Shown here piece by piece: positions 1-5,526 of a DNA stretch of 6,800 nt. The DNA is from Alphaproteobacteria bacterium (lineage in GTDB: Bacteria > Pseudomonadota > Alphaproteobacteria > Sphingomonadales > Sphingomonadaceae). Position numbers and translations under genes: made by a program. The stretch's first letter is position 1. Every line of letters begins with the position of its first letter. The stretch lies in NCBI GenBank assembly GCA_016650315.1, contig JAENVZ010000312.1, positions 1 to 6,800 on the forward strand, given 5' to 3'. The notes beneath the pieces were generated by a model, which worked only from the letters and a program-made list of their open reading frames with translations, had not been told where the DNA came from and made no database searches.

Positions 1-376
1 CCACAATCGCATCTTCGTCCTCTTCCGGCAAGGAATGAAGGTCGAGCGCGCCGGAAAGCACCAGTTCCGCCAGGCTGCGCGCATAGCCCTGTTTCTGCCG
101 CGACAGGCCGCAGCCGCGCAAGGCATCGAAATCGCTCGCCAGAATCTGGTCAGGGGCGCAGCCTTCCCCCAATAGGGCATCCAATTTGTTCCACACGGCT
201 GCGGCGGCTTTTACGCTGACCTGCTGACCGACAATGGTGCGCAACAGCGTTTCATAGCCGCGCGGGCGGATTCGCGGTTCGGGATAGCCGACACGTGCGA
301 GCACGGCACCGAATCCCGGTTCAATTGCGGCCAGCGCATTCATTGATGAGCGTAATTGTTCCTGATTTAATCCCAT
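1..376 (-). CDS. DNA-3-methyladenine glycosylase II-like protein (HhH-GPD superfamily), partial: N-terminal 125 residues
   Basis: The reading frame begins at ATG 376 and runs off the left edge of the window, so only about the first 125 residues are visible. They contain an RGYETLLRTIVGQQVS stretch (about residues 39-54) and LRGCGLSRQK (about 86-95). These are typical of the first helical part of AlkA-type alkylbase glycosylases, which excise 3-methyladenine and related alkylated bases to start base excision repair in the cytoplasm. The helix-hairpin-helix and the catalytic Asp lie further on, outside the window, so activity cannot be confirmed. A Shine-Dalgarno-like AGGA sits 5 bases before the ATG. 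It is divergent from the ferredoxin gene, with 83 bases between the starts. The family call is good; the exact subfamily (AlkA-like or another HhH-GPD enzyme) is less sure. Confidence 0.85.
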   Translation of the reverse strand, partial: MGLNQEQLRSSMNALAAIEPGFGAVLARVGYPEPRIRPRGYETLLRTIVGQQVSVKAAAAVWNKLDALLGEGCAPDQILASDFDALRGCGLSRQKQGYARSLAELVLSGALDLHSLPEEDEDAIV

Positions 377-402
377 TGGTGTCCTGCTCCGGTCGCTTTG
401 TC

Positions 403-430
403 TTGATTTATGTTCGCTGCTCCCTATTAG
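403..430 (+). promoter_or_regulatory. Possible sigma70-type promoter for the ferredoxin gene
   Basis: TTGATT (403-408) and TATTAG (425-430) are separated by 16 bases. They match the -35 and -10 consensus moderately and lie 30 bases before the ferredoxin start. This is a sequence-only guess; the divergent glycosylase promoter should lie in the same 83-base gap. Confidence 0.3.
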
Positions 431-459
431 CGGCTTTGAAAAATTTGAGGAGGGCGTAA

Positions 460-777
460 ATGCCGAAGTTGGTTGTTGTTACCCGTGATGGCGAAGAAAA
501 GACGGTCGATGGGGACAGCGGTCTGTCGGTGATGGAGGTCATCCGCGACAGTGGTTCAGATGAATTGCTGGCGCTATGCGGCGGATGCTGTTCCTGCGCG
601 ACCTGCCACGTTCATGTCGATCCGGCTTTCGCGGACAAGTTGCCGGAAATGAGTGAGGACGAGAATGACTTGCTCGACAGTTCCGACCATCGCAATGAAT
701 ATTCGCGTCTGTCGTGCCAGATCAATCTTGATGATGCTCTGGACGGCCTGAGAGTCACCATCGCCCCGGAAGAGTGA
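460..777 (+). CDS. Adrenodoxin/putidaredoxin-type [2Fe-2S] ferredoxin
   Basis: A 105-residue acidic, soluble protein. The four cluster ligands are visible as C40-x5-C46-x2-C49-x36-C86, within [12 protein letters not shown] and LSCQI. This is the vertebrate/putidaredoxin-type fold that passes single electrons from a ferredoxin reductase to partners such as cytochrome P450s or Fe-S assembly machinery. The length is normal for the family. Two extra cysteines (C43, C44) lie inside the cluster loop, where relatives usually have small residues. The start is supported by GAGGAGGG six to seven bases upstream. It stands alone, without a reductase or P450 gene in view, so its partner is unknown; it is not next to isc/suf genes here. 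A strong terminator follows 23 bases after the stop, indicating a single-gene transcript. Confidence 0.93.
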   Translation: MPKLVVVTRDGEEKTVDGDSGLSVMEVIRDSGSDELLALCGGCCSCATCHVHVDPAFADKLPEMSEDENDLLDSSDHRNEYSRLSCQINLDDALDGLRVTIAPEE

Positions 778-800
778 GGCTACTGCTATATGCAGGAATG

Positions 801-828
801 AAGAGCGGCGGTTTCGCCGCTCTTTTTT
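801..828 (+). terminator. Rho-independent terminator after the ferredoxin gene
   Basis: A perfect 10-bp stem, AAGAGCGGCG (801-810) with CGCCGCTCTT (815-824), closes a GTTT loop and is followed by a T run up to 828. The T tract is on the plus-strand side, so it ends the ferredoxin transcript. The same stem lies between two convergent genes, but in the minus direction it lacks a T run. Confidence 0.9.
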
Positions 829-867
829 ATAGCCGCATGATTTTTACAATGTGCGGCCTTTCAGAAA

Positions 868-1641
868 TCACTTTCCGGCCAGTGGAACCAGTTTCAACAC
901 CGCCATTGGTTCATCCTTGGTCAGCGGCGTCACTGCCCACAAAATCTTGCGGCCATTGGGCGCTGCGACTGCGCCAGTTTCATTGTTCTGGCTGACGATT
1001 TCCGCATTGGTGGTGAGGGTAAACGTGCCATTGAGCGCATTTGCAGAGGGGCTGGGTGGTCCCATCCCACCCATGCCTTGCTTTTTGTCATCATTGGCAA
1101 AGCCAGGGGCCTTGACGCGCACCATGTCATTCCCCCGCAATTCGATGGCGATAAAAGGAAAAACGATTTCCGCGTCGATATTGAAGGGATAGACAAAGCT
1201 GTGATCCAGCGTGCCATGGACCTCATAGTCGATCAGGAATGTGCTGTCGCCGACATATTGGACGGACTTGTAACCGGCTTCCTTCGACAGCGCTTCGGCC
1301 ATGGCCTTCATCTTTGTTTCACGGTCCGCCGTGTCGCTCAAGTCGGCGGAATCCGCGCTATCACTGCTTGAAGCGTCGTCCTGCGCAAAGGCTATTGGTG
1401 TGAACGAACTGTCCGAGGGCTTCTCCCCGTCCCCGCCTTCGTCGTGCGTATCGGGCTTTTCCATGCCCTTGCCCATTTCCTTGGCCATGTCGAGGGCGAT
1501 GACCTCCCCCTTGTAGGCGAAGGTGAAGCTGCGGTCTGCGCGGATGTCCAATGTCGAATCGAACTTGCCTGGTGTGAGCAGGCAGGCGCTTAAAAGCAGA
1601 GCCATGCACAGGGTAAAAGTGGTTCGGACGATCTGTTGCAT
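868..1641 (-). CDS. Predicted lipoprotein of unknown function, with an acidic low-complexity segment
   Basis: A 257-residue protein with a lipoprotein signal: short basic N-terminus, hydrophobic stretch (about 8-19) and lipobox LSAC with Cys20 as the lipidated residue. Leu at +2 gives no inner-membrane retention signal, so the outer membrane is the likely site (inference). A beta-type segment at about 27-50 (KFDSTLDIRADRSF...) is followed by an acidic, Ser/Asp-rich spacer (about 64-108), a more structured region (about 111-182), a Gly/Met/Pro-rich patch (about 188-199) and a C-terminal beta-like region. I cannot place it in a named family with confidence; sphingomonads carry similar unnamed proteins, and the N-terminus is vaguely like LppM/DUF3153 lipoproteins. 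AAGGGGAA lies just before the ATG. It starts 26 bases after the rlmB stop on the same strand, so the two are probably cotranscribed. Confidence 0.85.
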   Translation of the reverse strand: MQQIVRTTFTLCMALLLSACLLTPGKFDSTLDIRADRSFTFAYKGEVIALDMAKEMGKGMEKPDTHDEGGDGEKPSDSSFTPIAFAQDDASSSDSADSADLSDTADRETKMKAMAEALSKEAGYKSVQYVGDSTFLIDYEVHGTLDHSFVYPFNIDAEIVFPFIAIELRGNDMVRVKAPGFANDDKKQGMGGMGPPSPSANALNGTFTLTTNAEIVSQNNETGAVAAPNGRKILWAVTPLTKDEPMAVLKLVPLAGK

Positions 1642-1667
1642 GGCTATTCCCCTTTATGCGCGCCCGT

Positions 1668-2453
1668 TCAGCGATTGGCCGTCGCGTACAGGGCTATTGC
1701 CGCGGCGTTGGATACGTTGAGACTTTCCATCCGCGGGCTGATCGGCAGTTTAGCCAATATATCGCAATGCGCCATGCTGTTGTGGCGAAGGCCGTCACCT
1801 TCTGCACCCAGCACCAGTGCAACCTTGGACGTTCCAATTGCCTTGTCCAGCAATTCGCTTGCGGCTCCGTCCAATCCGACCCGCCAATAGCCAGCGTCGG
1901 CAATTTCGTCGAGCGCGCGGGCAAGGTTTACCACGCGGACCCATGGCACGATTTCCAGTGCGCCGCTGGCCGCGCGCGCGATAGTGCCGGATTCGGGCGG
2001 TGCGTGCCTGTCCTGCGTGACAATGCCCAGCGCATCAAAGGCAGCGGCAGACCGCAGGATCGCGCCGATATTATGCGGATCGGTCACCTGGTCGAGGACC
2101 ATGATCGGACGCATGTCGTCCCGACCTGCCTCTAATATTTCGTCCAGCCAGATGTCTTCCAGCGCTTCCACCTCCGCCACAATCCCCTGATGGGGCGCGT
2201 CACCCGGCACCATCCGGCCCAGATCGGCCACGTCCGAATAGACGATTGGCAGCACAGGCGGCAGCTCCAGCGCCGTCAGCGCCTCTCGCGTGCCCCAGAT
2301 TTTGCGCACCACCCGGTTCGGGTTGGCAAGCGCGGCGATAACCGCATGACGACCCCAGAAGCGGGGGAAGCCGCCCTTGGGTTTTCCGGTTCGATGTCCT
2401 CTTTTCATAATCGACGCCTTTTCCACGACCGGCATTGACAGGCAAGCCTCCAT
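1668..2453 (-). CDS. rlmB: 23S rRNA (guanosine-2'-O)-methyltransferase RlmB (TrmH/SpoU family)
   Basis: A SPOUT-class enzyme that uses S-adenosylmethionine to methylate a ribose 2'-OH, by family knowledge G2251 of 23S rRNA in the peptidyl-transferase P loop. The N-terminal substrate-binding domain is seen at about 32-95 (FWGRHAVIAALANP). The catalytic domain carries the three family motifs: DPHNIGAILRSA (125-136, with N128 and R134), LVLGAEGDGLR (213-223) and ISPRMESLNVSNAAAIALY (238-256), the last forming the trefoil knot. Length is normal. The start is uncertain. The longest form begins at 2453 but its GGAGG is 14 bases away. ATG 2435 has GGAGG 11 bases away. ATG 2408 has AAGG about 8 bases away and gives an MKRGHRTGK basic start resembling relatives. 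The lipoprotein gene follows 26 bases downstream; tRNA-Tyr is divergent. Confidence 0.93.
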   Translation of the reverse strand: MEACLSMPVVEKASIMKRGHRTGKPKGGFPRFWGRHAVIAALANPNRVVRKIWGTREALTALELPPVLPIVYSDVADLGRMVPGDAPHQGIVAEVEALEDIWLDEILEAGRDDMRPIMVLDQVTDPHNIGAILRSAAAFDALGIVTQDRHAPPESGTIARAASGALEIVPWVRVVNLARALDEIADAGYWRVGLDGAASELLDKAIGTSKVALVLGAEGDGLRHNSMAHCDILAKLPISPRMESLNVSNAAAIALYATANR

Positions 2454-2476
2454 TCGTCAAAGACGCGCCTCCTACG

Positions 2477-2494
2477 GACTTTTTTACAAAAGTC
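2477..2494. repeat. 7-bp inverted repeat between rlmB and tRNA-Tyr
   Basis: GACTTTT (2477-2483) and AAAAGTC (2488-2494) form a perfect inverted repeat around TTAC. It lies 14 bases before the tRNA 5' end and about 25 bases before the longest rlmB start, i.e. in the only divergent promoter space. It contains TACAAA (2485-2490), which could be a -10 element for the tRNA, though no good -35 is seen at the right distance. Function unknown. Confidence 0.35.
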
Positions 2495-2508
2495 TGCATG
2501 GCTCCCAT

Positions 2509-2594
2509 GGACAGGTGGCCGAGTGGTTAATGGCAGCAGACTGTAAATCTGCCCGCGAGAGCGTACGCTGGTTCGAATCCAGCCCTGTCCACCA
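2509..2594 (+). tRNA. tRNA-Tyr (anticodon GUA), CCA encoded
   Basis: A class II tRNA of 86 nt. The acceptor stem is GGACAGG (2509-2515) with CCTGTCC (2584-2590), then discriminator A and encoded CCA (2592-2594). The anticodon stem is GCAGA/TCTGC (2536-2540, 2548-2552) with loop CTGTAAA; the anticodon GTA is at 2543-2545, reading UAU/UAC. The long variable arm (2553-2566) is expected for bacterial tRNA-Tyr. The T arm is GCTGG-TTCGAAT-CCAGC (2567-2583). All parts are intact. A five-T run at 2603-2607 lies just after the gene. No duplicate of the tRNA 3' end occurs downstream in the window, so there is no sign of an integrated element here. Confidence 0.98.
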
Positions 2595-2641
2595 ACAGCC
2601 CGTTTTTGACCTTGCCGGACATTGGTATTTGCACACGAAGG

Positions 2642-2659
2642 ATCGCAAGATATTGCGAT
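2642..2659 (+). other. Hairpin 47 bases after tRNA-Tyr
   Basis: ATCGCAA (2642-2648), loop GATA and TTGCGAT (2653-2659) make a perfect 7-bp stem-loop. No T run follows, so it is a poor intrinsic terminator. It might mark the 3' end of the tRNA precursor or help its processing; this is inference from position only. Confidence 0.3.
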
Positions 2660-2704
2660 TCTGGATGCGTCTTACCGTCAATCTTCAAGGCGTAGATCCA
2701 ACTG

Positions 2705-2821
2705 TCAGCTTTTATTGTCAGTCAGATTGTCGTGGATGCTGACAGCTATGAGCGTGCAAGCGAAAAATGCCATTCCAATGATGACAAGCACTGAAAAATG
2801 ATTGCCGATGACTGAAAGCAT
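2705..2821 (-). CDS. Possible 38-residue single-pass membrane microprotein, unrecognised
   Basis: ATG 2821 to TGA 2705 encodes 38 residues. It has a short N-terminus (MLSVIGNHF), one continuous hydrophobic segment at about 10-28 rich in Val/Ile/Ala/Phe with one Cys (C22), and a short polar tail ending DNLTDNKS. The layout is that of a small inner-membrane protein. AGGAAG lies 8 bases upstream, a well-placed ribosome binding site for so short a frame. It is the only reading frame in this gap with both a plausible start signal and a protein-like composition. I do not recognise a family. Minus-strand direction and position, 266 bases past the DUF4242 stop, do not tie it to a neighbour. Chance occurrence remains possible at this length. 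Confidence 0.45.
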   Translation of the reverse strand: MLSVIGNHFSVLVIIGMAFFACTLIAVSIHDNLTDNKS

Positions 2822-2890
2822 GGTGGGTTCTTCCTATGAGTGAGGGTTGTTCGCACAGACAGGAATGATGCTTTGCATATGGCTGTAACC

Positions 2891-2947
2891 GACCCAATAA
2901 GGAGTCTTACCTAGGGTCAGGACCTATTAATGACGGGGTCTGGGTCA
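2891..2947. repeat. GGGTC/GACC-rich patch with an imperfect palindrome
   Basis: TAGGGTCAGGACCTA (2912-2926) is a near-palindrome: GGTC and GACC arms around AG, with one extra G. It is flanked by GACCC at 2891-2895 and by further GGGTC copies at 2936-2940 and 2942-2946. The clustering of one pentamer in both orientations within 57 bases is not explained by any gene here. It could be a protein-binding site or the end of an insertion sequence left without its transposase; nothing in the window decides between these. Confidence 0.35.
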
Positions 2948-3087
2948 TCATAGCCCACATGTTCCAGCACATGAATTCAATGTGGATCGAGTCTGTGTGG
3001 CGCAAGCTTGCATTTGCCGCCGCACAGGATGTGGCGGATCATCGAATATTGCGTCAATTGCGTCCGGCACACCGGCTGGTGCTACGG

Positions 3088-3360
3088 CTATTCTGCGGTC
3101 GTCGGGTCGATGACCGTCCTGACTTGTGCGATGCTGTTGGCGGGAAAGCCTGCGGTATCCGCGTGCTGGCGGATCAGTTCCTCGCTGGGCGCTCGATAAA
3201 TGCAATAAATCTTGTCATCGGTGACATAGCTGTGCACCCACTGGATTTCCGGGCCAAGGTCGCGCAGAACTTGGCATGATGTCTGGGAAGCGCCCTTCAG
3301 ATCATTGGGACCCAATTGCCCGACGCCCGGCATCTCTCTTTCAATGACGAATTGAGGCAT
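3088..3360 (-). CDS. DUF4242 domain protein (SCO4226-like small protein)
   Basis: A 90-residue protein made up of a single DUF4242 domain: PQFVIEREMPG (2-12), CQVLRDLGPEIQWVHSYVTDDKIYCIYRAP (about 29-58) and the C-terminal VIDPTTAE. The family has a ferredoxin-like alpha/beta fold; Streptomyces SCO4226 has been described as nickel-binding, but a role in proteobacteria is not established, so metal binding is only a possibility. Candidate ligands visible are C29, H43, C53 and H66. Met at 3360 was chosen over an upstream in-frame ATG because the domain begins there, AGGAG lies 8 bases before it, and the upstream extension would be antisense to the deaminase. It is divergent from the deaminase gene, with 76 bases between the preferred starts. 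Confidence 0.9.
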   Translation of the reverse strand: MPQFVIEREMPGVGQLGPNDLKGASQTSCQVLRDLGPEIQWVHSYVTDDKIYCIYRAPSEELIRQHADTAGFPANSIAQVRTVIDPTTAE

Positions 3361-3436
3361 TGTCAAAGCTCCTGTCCTGAAGGAAGAAATGTGCGCTTGT
3401 CCGCCGATAGAGTCTAGCAATTTGGGGAACTGTTCA

Positions 3437-4453
3437 GTGACTGATTTAACTACGTTCGTAGAGGGTCTGCCCAAGGCGGAACTGCATCTGCATATCGAGG
3501 GCAGTCTGGAACCAGAACAGATGTTCGCATTCGCGCGGCGGAATGCAATCGACATTCCGTTCGCCAGTGTTGAGGAGGTGCGGGCGGCTTACAGTTTCTC
3601 CAATTTGCAGGATTTTCTCGACATCTATTATCAGGGCGCAAACGTGTTGCGGACGCAGGAGGATTTTCATGATCTGGCGCTGGCCTATTTCGTCAGGGCG
3701 GCTGCGGACAATGTAGTTCATGCGGAGATTTTCTTCGATCCGCAAACGCATACGGCGCGGGGGATTCCCTTTGCCGTGGTGGCGGACGGGCTGCTTGGCG
3801 CGATGGCGGAGGCGGAAACGCGTTATGGGCTGACGTCGCGTCTAATTTTGTGCTTCCTGCGGCATCTGGACGAAGAGGACGCCTTTGCAACGTTAAAGGC
3901 CGCTGAGCCATGGTTCGACCGAATTGCCGGAGTAGGACTTGATTCGTCCGAAGTCGGTCATCCCCCAGAAAAATTTGCGCGTGTGTTCGCGGCGGCGGGC
4001 GATGCCGGTCTGTTGCGGGTTGCCCATGCCGGTGAAGAGGGGCCGCCCGCTTATATATGGGAAGCGCTCGACCTGTTGAAGATTGACCGGCTCGATCATG
4101 GCAACCGCGCACTGGAGGACCCGTTGCTCGTCACCCGGCTGACGCGGGAGGCGATGACGCTGACCGTCTGCCCATTATCCAATGTGAGATTGTGCGTGGT
4201 GGAGGATATGGATCATCATCCCATGGGGCGAATGCTGGAGCTGGGCTTGCGGGCTACGGTCAATTCGGATGATCCCGCTTATTTTGGCGGTTATGTGAAT
4301 GATAATTTTCGCGCTCTTGCCGCGACAGGAAAGCTTGACCGCCATGATTTCGTGACGCTGGCGCGAAACAGTTTTCTGGGTTCCTTTCTGCCGGATGCGG
4401 AGATTGCAAAGCATCTGGCGACGGTGGCCGCCTATGTGGCGGATTGCGGGTGA
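3437..4453 (+). CDS. Adenine deaminase / adenosine deaminase family protein (adenine-specific subgroup likely)
   Basis: A 338-residue zinc amidohydrolase of the adenosine deaminase superfamily, cytoplasmic, acting in purine salvage. With the preferred start, Zn ligands are H17 and H19 (AELHLHIEGS), H197 (VAHAGEEGPP) and D278 (VNSDDPAYFGG). The catalytic Glu is E200, and H221 (LDHG) is the general base. SSEVGHPP and the FDPQTHT-x-RGIPF segment closely match the bacterial adenine deaminases represented by Pseudomonas PA0148, so adenine to hypoxanthine is more likely than adenosine to inosine. GTG 3437 is preferred because GGGGA precedes it, relatives begin near this point, and it leaves room for promoters. 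ATG 3389, with AAGGA 4 bases upstream, would add an atypical Cys-rich 16-residue N-terminus. It overlaps the cupin gene by GTGA. Confidence 0.92.
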   Translation: MTDLTTFVEGLPKAELHLHIEGSLEPEQMFAFARRNAIDIPFASVEEVRAAYSFSNLQDFLDIYYQGANVLRTQEDFHDLALAYFVRAAADNVVHAEIFFDPQTHTARGIPFAVVADGLLGAMAEAETRYGLTSRLILCFLRHLDEEDAFATLKAAEPWFDRIAGVGLDSSEVGHPPEKFARVFAAAGDAGLLRVAHAGEEGPPAYIWEALDLLKIDRLDHGNRALEDPLLVTRLTREAMTLTVCPLSNVRLCVVEDMDHHPMGRMLELGLRATVNSDDPAYFGGYVNDNFRALAATGKLDRHDFVTLARNSFLGSFLPDAEIAKHLATVAAYVADCG

Positions 4454-4782
4454 ACAATCTGTTCGACATTCTTCCCGGCGATGGCGCAGCGGAGGTTTTT
4501 ACTGACATTGCCGCGCGTCCGGGCGCCCGGATCGAACATATCGTTTCGACCGGGCAGGCAACGCCCGAACATGCGCCTTATGACCAAGATCACGACGAAT
4601 GGGTATTGTTGCTGACTGGCGTGGCCGGACTATGGATCGACGGGGAGGGGGAACAGATGCTACGTCCCGGCGACCATGTGATGATCCCGGCGCATTGTCA
4701 GCACCGCGTCACGTGGACGACCGCAGATCAGGCAACCACCTGGCTTGCCGTACATTTCGTCGCGTCAATTGAGGTCGTCTGA
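4450..4782 (+). CDS. Small single-domain cupin protein
   Basis: A 110-residue protein with one conserved beta-barrel. Cupin motif 1 is seen at about 44-57 (YDQDHDEWVLLLTG) and motif 2 at about 72-87 (RPGDHVMIPAHCQHRV). The canonical H-x-H pair of motif 1 is not intact: only H48 and E50 remain, with H82 and H85 in motif 2, so metal binding and enzymatic activity are uncertain. Such small cupins are common in sphingomonads and lack an assigned reaction. The GTG start at 4450 overlaps the deaminase stop as GTGA and has no strong ribosome binding site, pointing to translational coupling. An in-frame TTG at 4444 is less likely. The 3' end overlaps the convergent TetR gene by 18 bases. A role linked to purine catabolism is only a guess from context. 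Confidence 0.87.
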   Translation: MNNLFDILPGDGAAEVFTDIAARPGARIEHIVSTGQATPEHAPYDQDHDEWVLLLTGVAGLWIDGEGEQMLRPGDHVMIPAHCQHRVTWTTADQATTWLAVHFVASIEVV

Positions 4783-5412
4783 CATCTCGTTGTGATGGAC
4801 GCCATAAGCGCGCATGAAAATATCGACGGCATTTTCAGCATCCGTCTGAATGTCTTCCTCCGTGGCGCTGTCAATCATGTTAAGCAGCATTTTCTGATAC
4901 GCGCCCGCCATGCAGAGAGCAGTGAGATTATTTGCCGCGACCATCGTATCCACCTTTCGGATGGTCCCCTCGGCAATGCATTGGTCCAGATAGGCGGCGA
5001 CCATGTTTCTGACATTCCTGGGTCCCCGTTCATGAAAAATCGGTCCGATTTCCGGGAATCGCCCACCTTCGCCATGGATCAGTCGATACAGGCAAATGGC
5101 CGTAGAATCGGTGAGCCTGCCGACGAAATGTAGGCATAGCCGCATGAGCGTGGAGCGCACATCCTCGTGTCGCTGGAGCAATTCGTTCAACTGTTGCCTG
5201 AATTCGATTGTGGCATCGTCGATCATTGCCGCGAACAGGTCCGCCTTTGATGGGAAATAGCTCCACAAGGTGCCTTTCGATCCACCTAATTTGGCAGCAA
5301 TTTCAGACATGCTTGTTGCGGCATAACCATTTTCGAAGAAGGACCGGCGCGCGACCTCCAATATCGCCGCACGGCGCTCCGCCTTTTGCATATCTCGTTT
5401 GCTGGGCTTCAT
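4765..5412 (-). CDS. TetR/AcrR family transcriptional regulator with AefR-like C-terminal domain
   Basis: A 215-residue DNA-binding protein. The N-terminal TetR helix-turn-helix spans about residues 15-60; the recognition part is seen as MSEIAAKLGGSKGTLWSYFPSKADLF (about 35-60, with the typical G-T-L/Y-x-Y-F-x-S-K signature). The rest (about 85-185, including LIHGEGGRFPEIG and FHERGP) resembles the AefR-like C-terminal ligand domain (TetR_C_33), whose ligands are usually unknown. The start lacks a clear Shine-Dalgarno sequence; a 10-bp palindrome sits immediately before it and could be its own operator. It is divergent from scoAB, so control of that operon is a reasonable guess, and convergent with the cupin gene. 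Confidence 0.93.
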   Translation of the reverse strand: MKPSKRDMQKAERRAAILEVARRSFFENGYAATSMSEIAAKLGGSKGTLWSYFPSKADLFAAMIDDATIEFRQQLNELLQRHEDVRSTLMRLCLHFVGRLTDSTAICLYRLIHGEGGRFPEIGPIFHERGPRNVRNMVAAYLDQCIAEGTIRKVDTMVAANNLTALCMAGAYQKMLLNMIDSATEEDIQTDAENAVDIFMRAYGVHHNEMSDDLN

Positions 5413-5414
5413 GG

Positions 5415-5435
5415 AGACTAGTCTTAATAACTACT
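5415..5435. promoter_or_regulatory. Candidate TetR operator upstream of the regulator start
   Basis: AGACTAGTCT (5415-5424) is a perfect 10-bp palindrome lying 2 bases upstream of the TetR start codon. It overlaps a second, looser symmetry: ACTAGT (5417-5422), 7 bases, ACTACT (5430-5435). The AT-rich TTATTAAG read on the minus strand could be the regulator's -10 region, so bound protein would block its own transcription. The idea comes from position and symmetry alone. Confidence 0.35.
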
Positions 5436-5526
5436 GCCTTAACCGTGAAGCCTTGTTTGCGCTAATTGCCCAAATGTCCCGCCGCAGGACAAGCCGAACC
5501 GTCATTGCGGAGGGTGATCAGGGACG

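Larger units (their letters stand above)
2595..3087. other. 493-base stretch without a recognised gene, between tRNA-Tyr and the DUF4242 gene
   Basis: This stretch looks more AT-rich than its flanks and holds no long credible coding region. The plus and minus frames that cross it are either antisense to the tRNA or lack any family resemblance or ribosome binding site. What can be seen is: a hairpin at 2642-2659, a possible 38-residue membrane microprotein on the minus strand at 2705-2821, a CTGTCAGC/GCTGACAG inverted pair at 2702-2709 and 2738-2745, a GGGTC/GACC-rich palindromic patch at 2891-2947, and a bulged GC-rich hairpin near 3016-3036 just past the DUF4242 stop. It could be a decayed gene or the scar of a past insertion next to the tRNA. 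Confidence 0.5.

Noticed and set aside
1656..2135. Plus-strand 159-codon frame opposite rlmB
   Set aside because: It is antisense to the conserved SPOUT motifs, with the composition of a mirror frame and no ribosome binding site worth noting.
2484..2681. Minus-strand 65-codon frame with a GLDSNQRTLSRADLQSAAINHS stretch
   Set aside because: It is antisense to tRNA-Tyr. This peptide style is a well-known spurious translation of tRNA genes and is often misannotated as a protein.
2377..2742. Plus-strand 121-codon frame
   Set aside because: It runs through the 5' end of rlmB in antisense and straight across the tRNA; its protein has no family resemblance.
2834..2878. 14-codon minus-strand frame just upstream of the 38-residue microprotein, considered as a leader peptide
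   Set aside because: It has no ribosome binding site, no run of a single amino acid and no attenuator-like hairpins.
2509..3087. Integration site of a mobile element at tRNA-Tyr
   Set aside because: The tRNA is complete and no copy of its 3' end recurs downstream in the window; no integrase is present. The gap may still be a scar, but this cannot be shown.
3389..3436. 16-residue N-terminal extension of the deaminase from ATG 3389
   Set aside because: It has a usable Shine-Dalgarno sequence, but the extension is unlike related enzymes and would leave only 28 bases for two divergent promoters. It is kept as an alternative start only.
3693..4112. Minus-strand 139-codon Pro/Arg-rich frame opposite the deaminase
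   Set aside because: Its Arg/Pro-rich composition is typical of antisense translation of a GC-rich gene; the deaminase motifs lie on the other strand.
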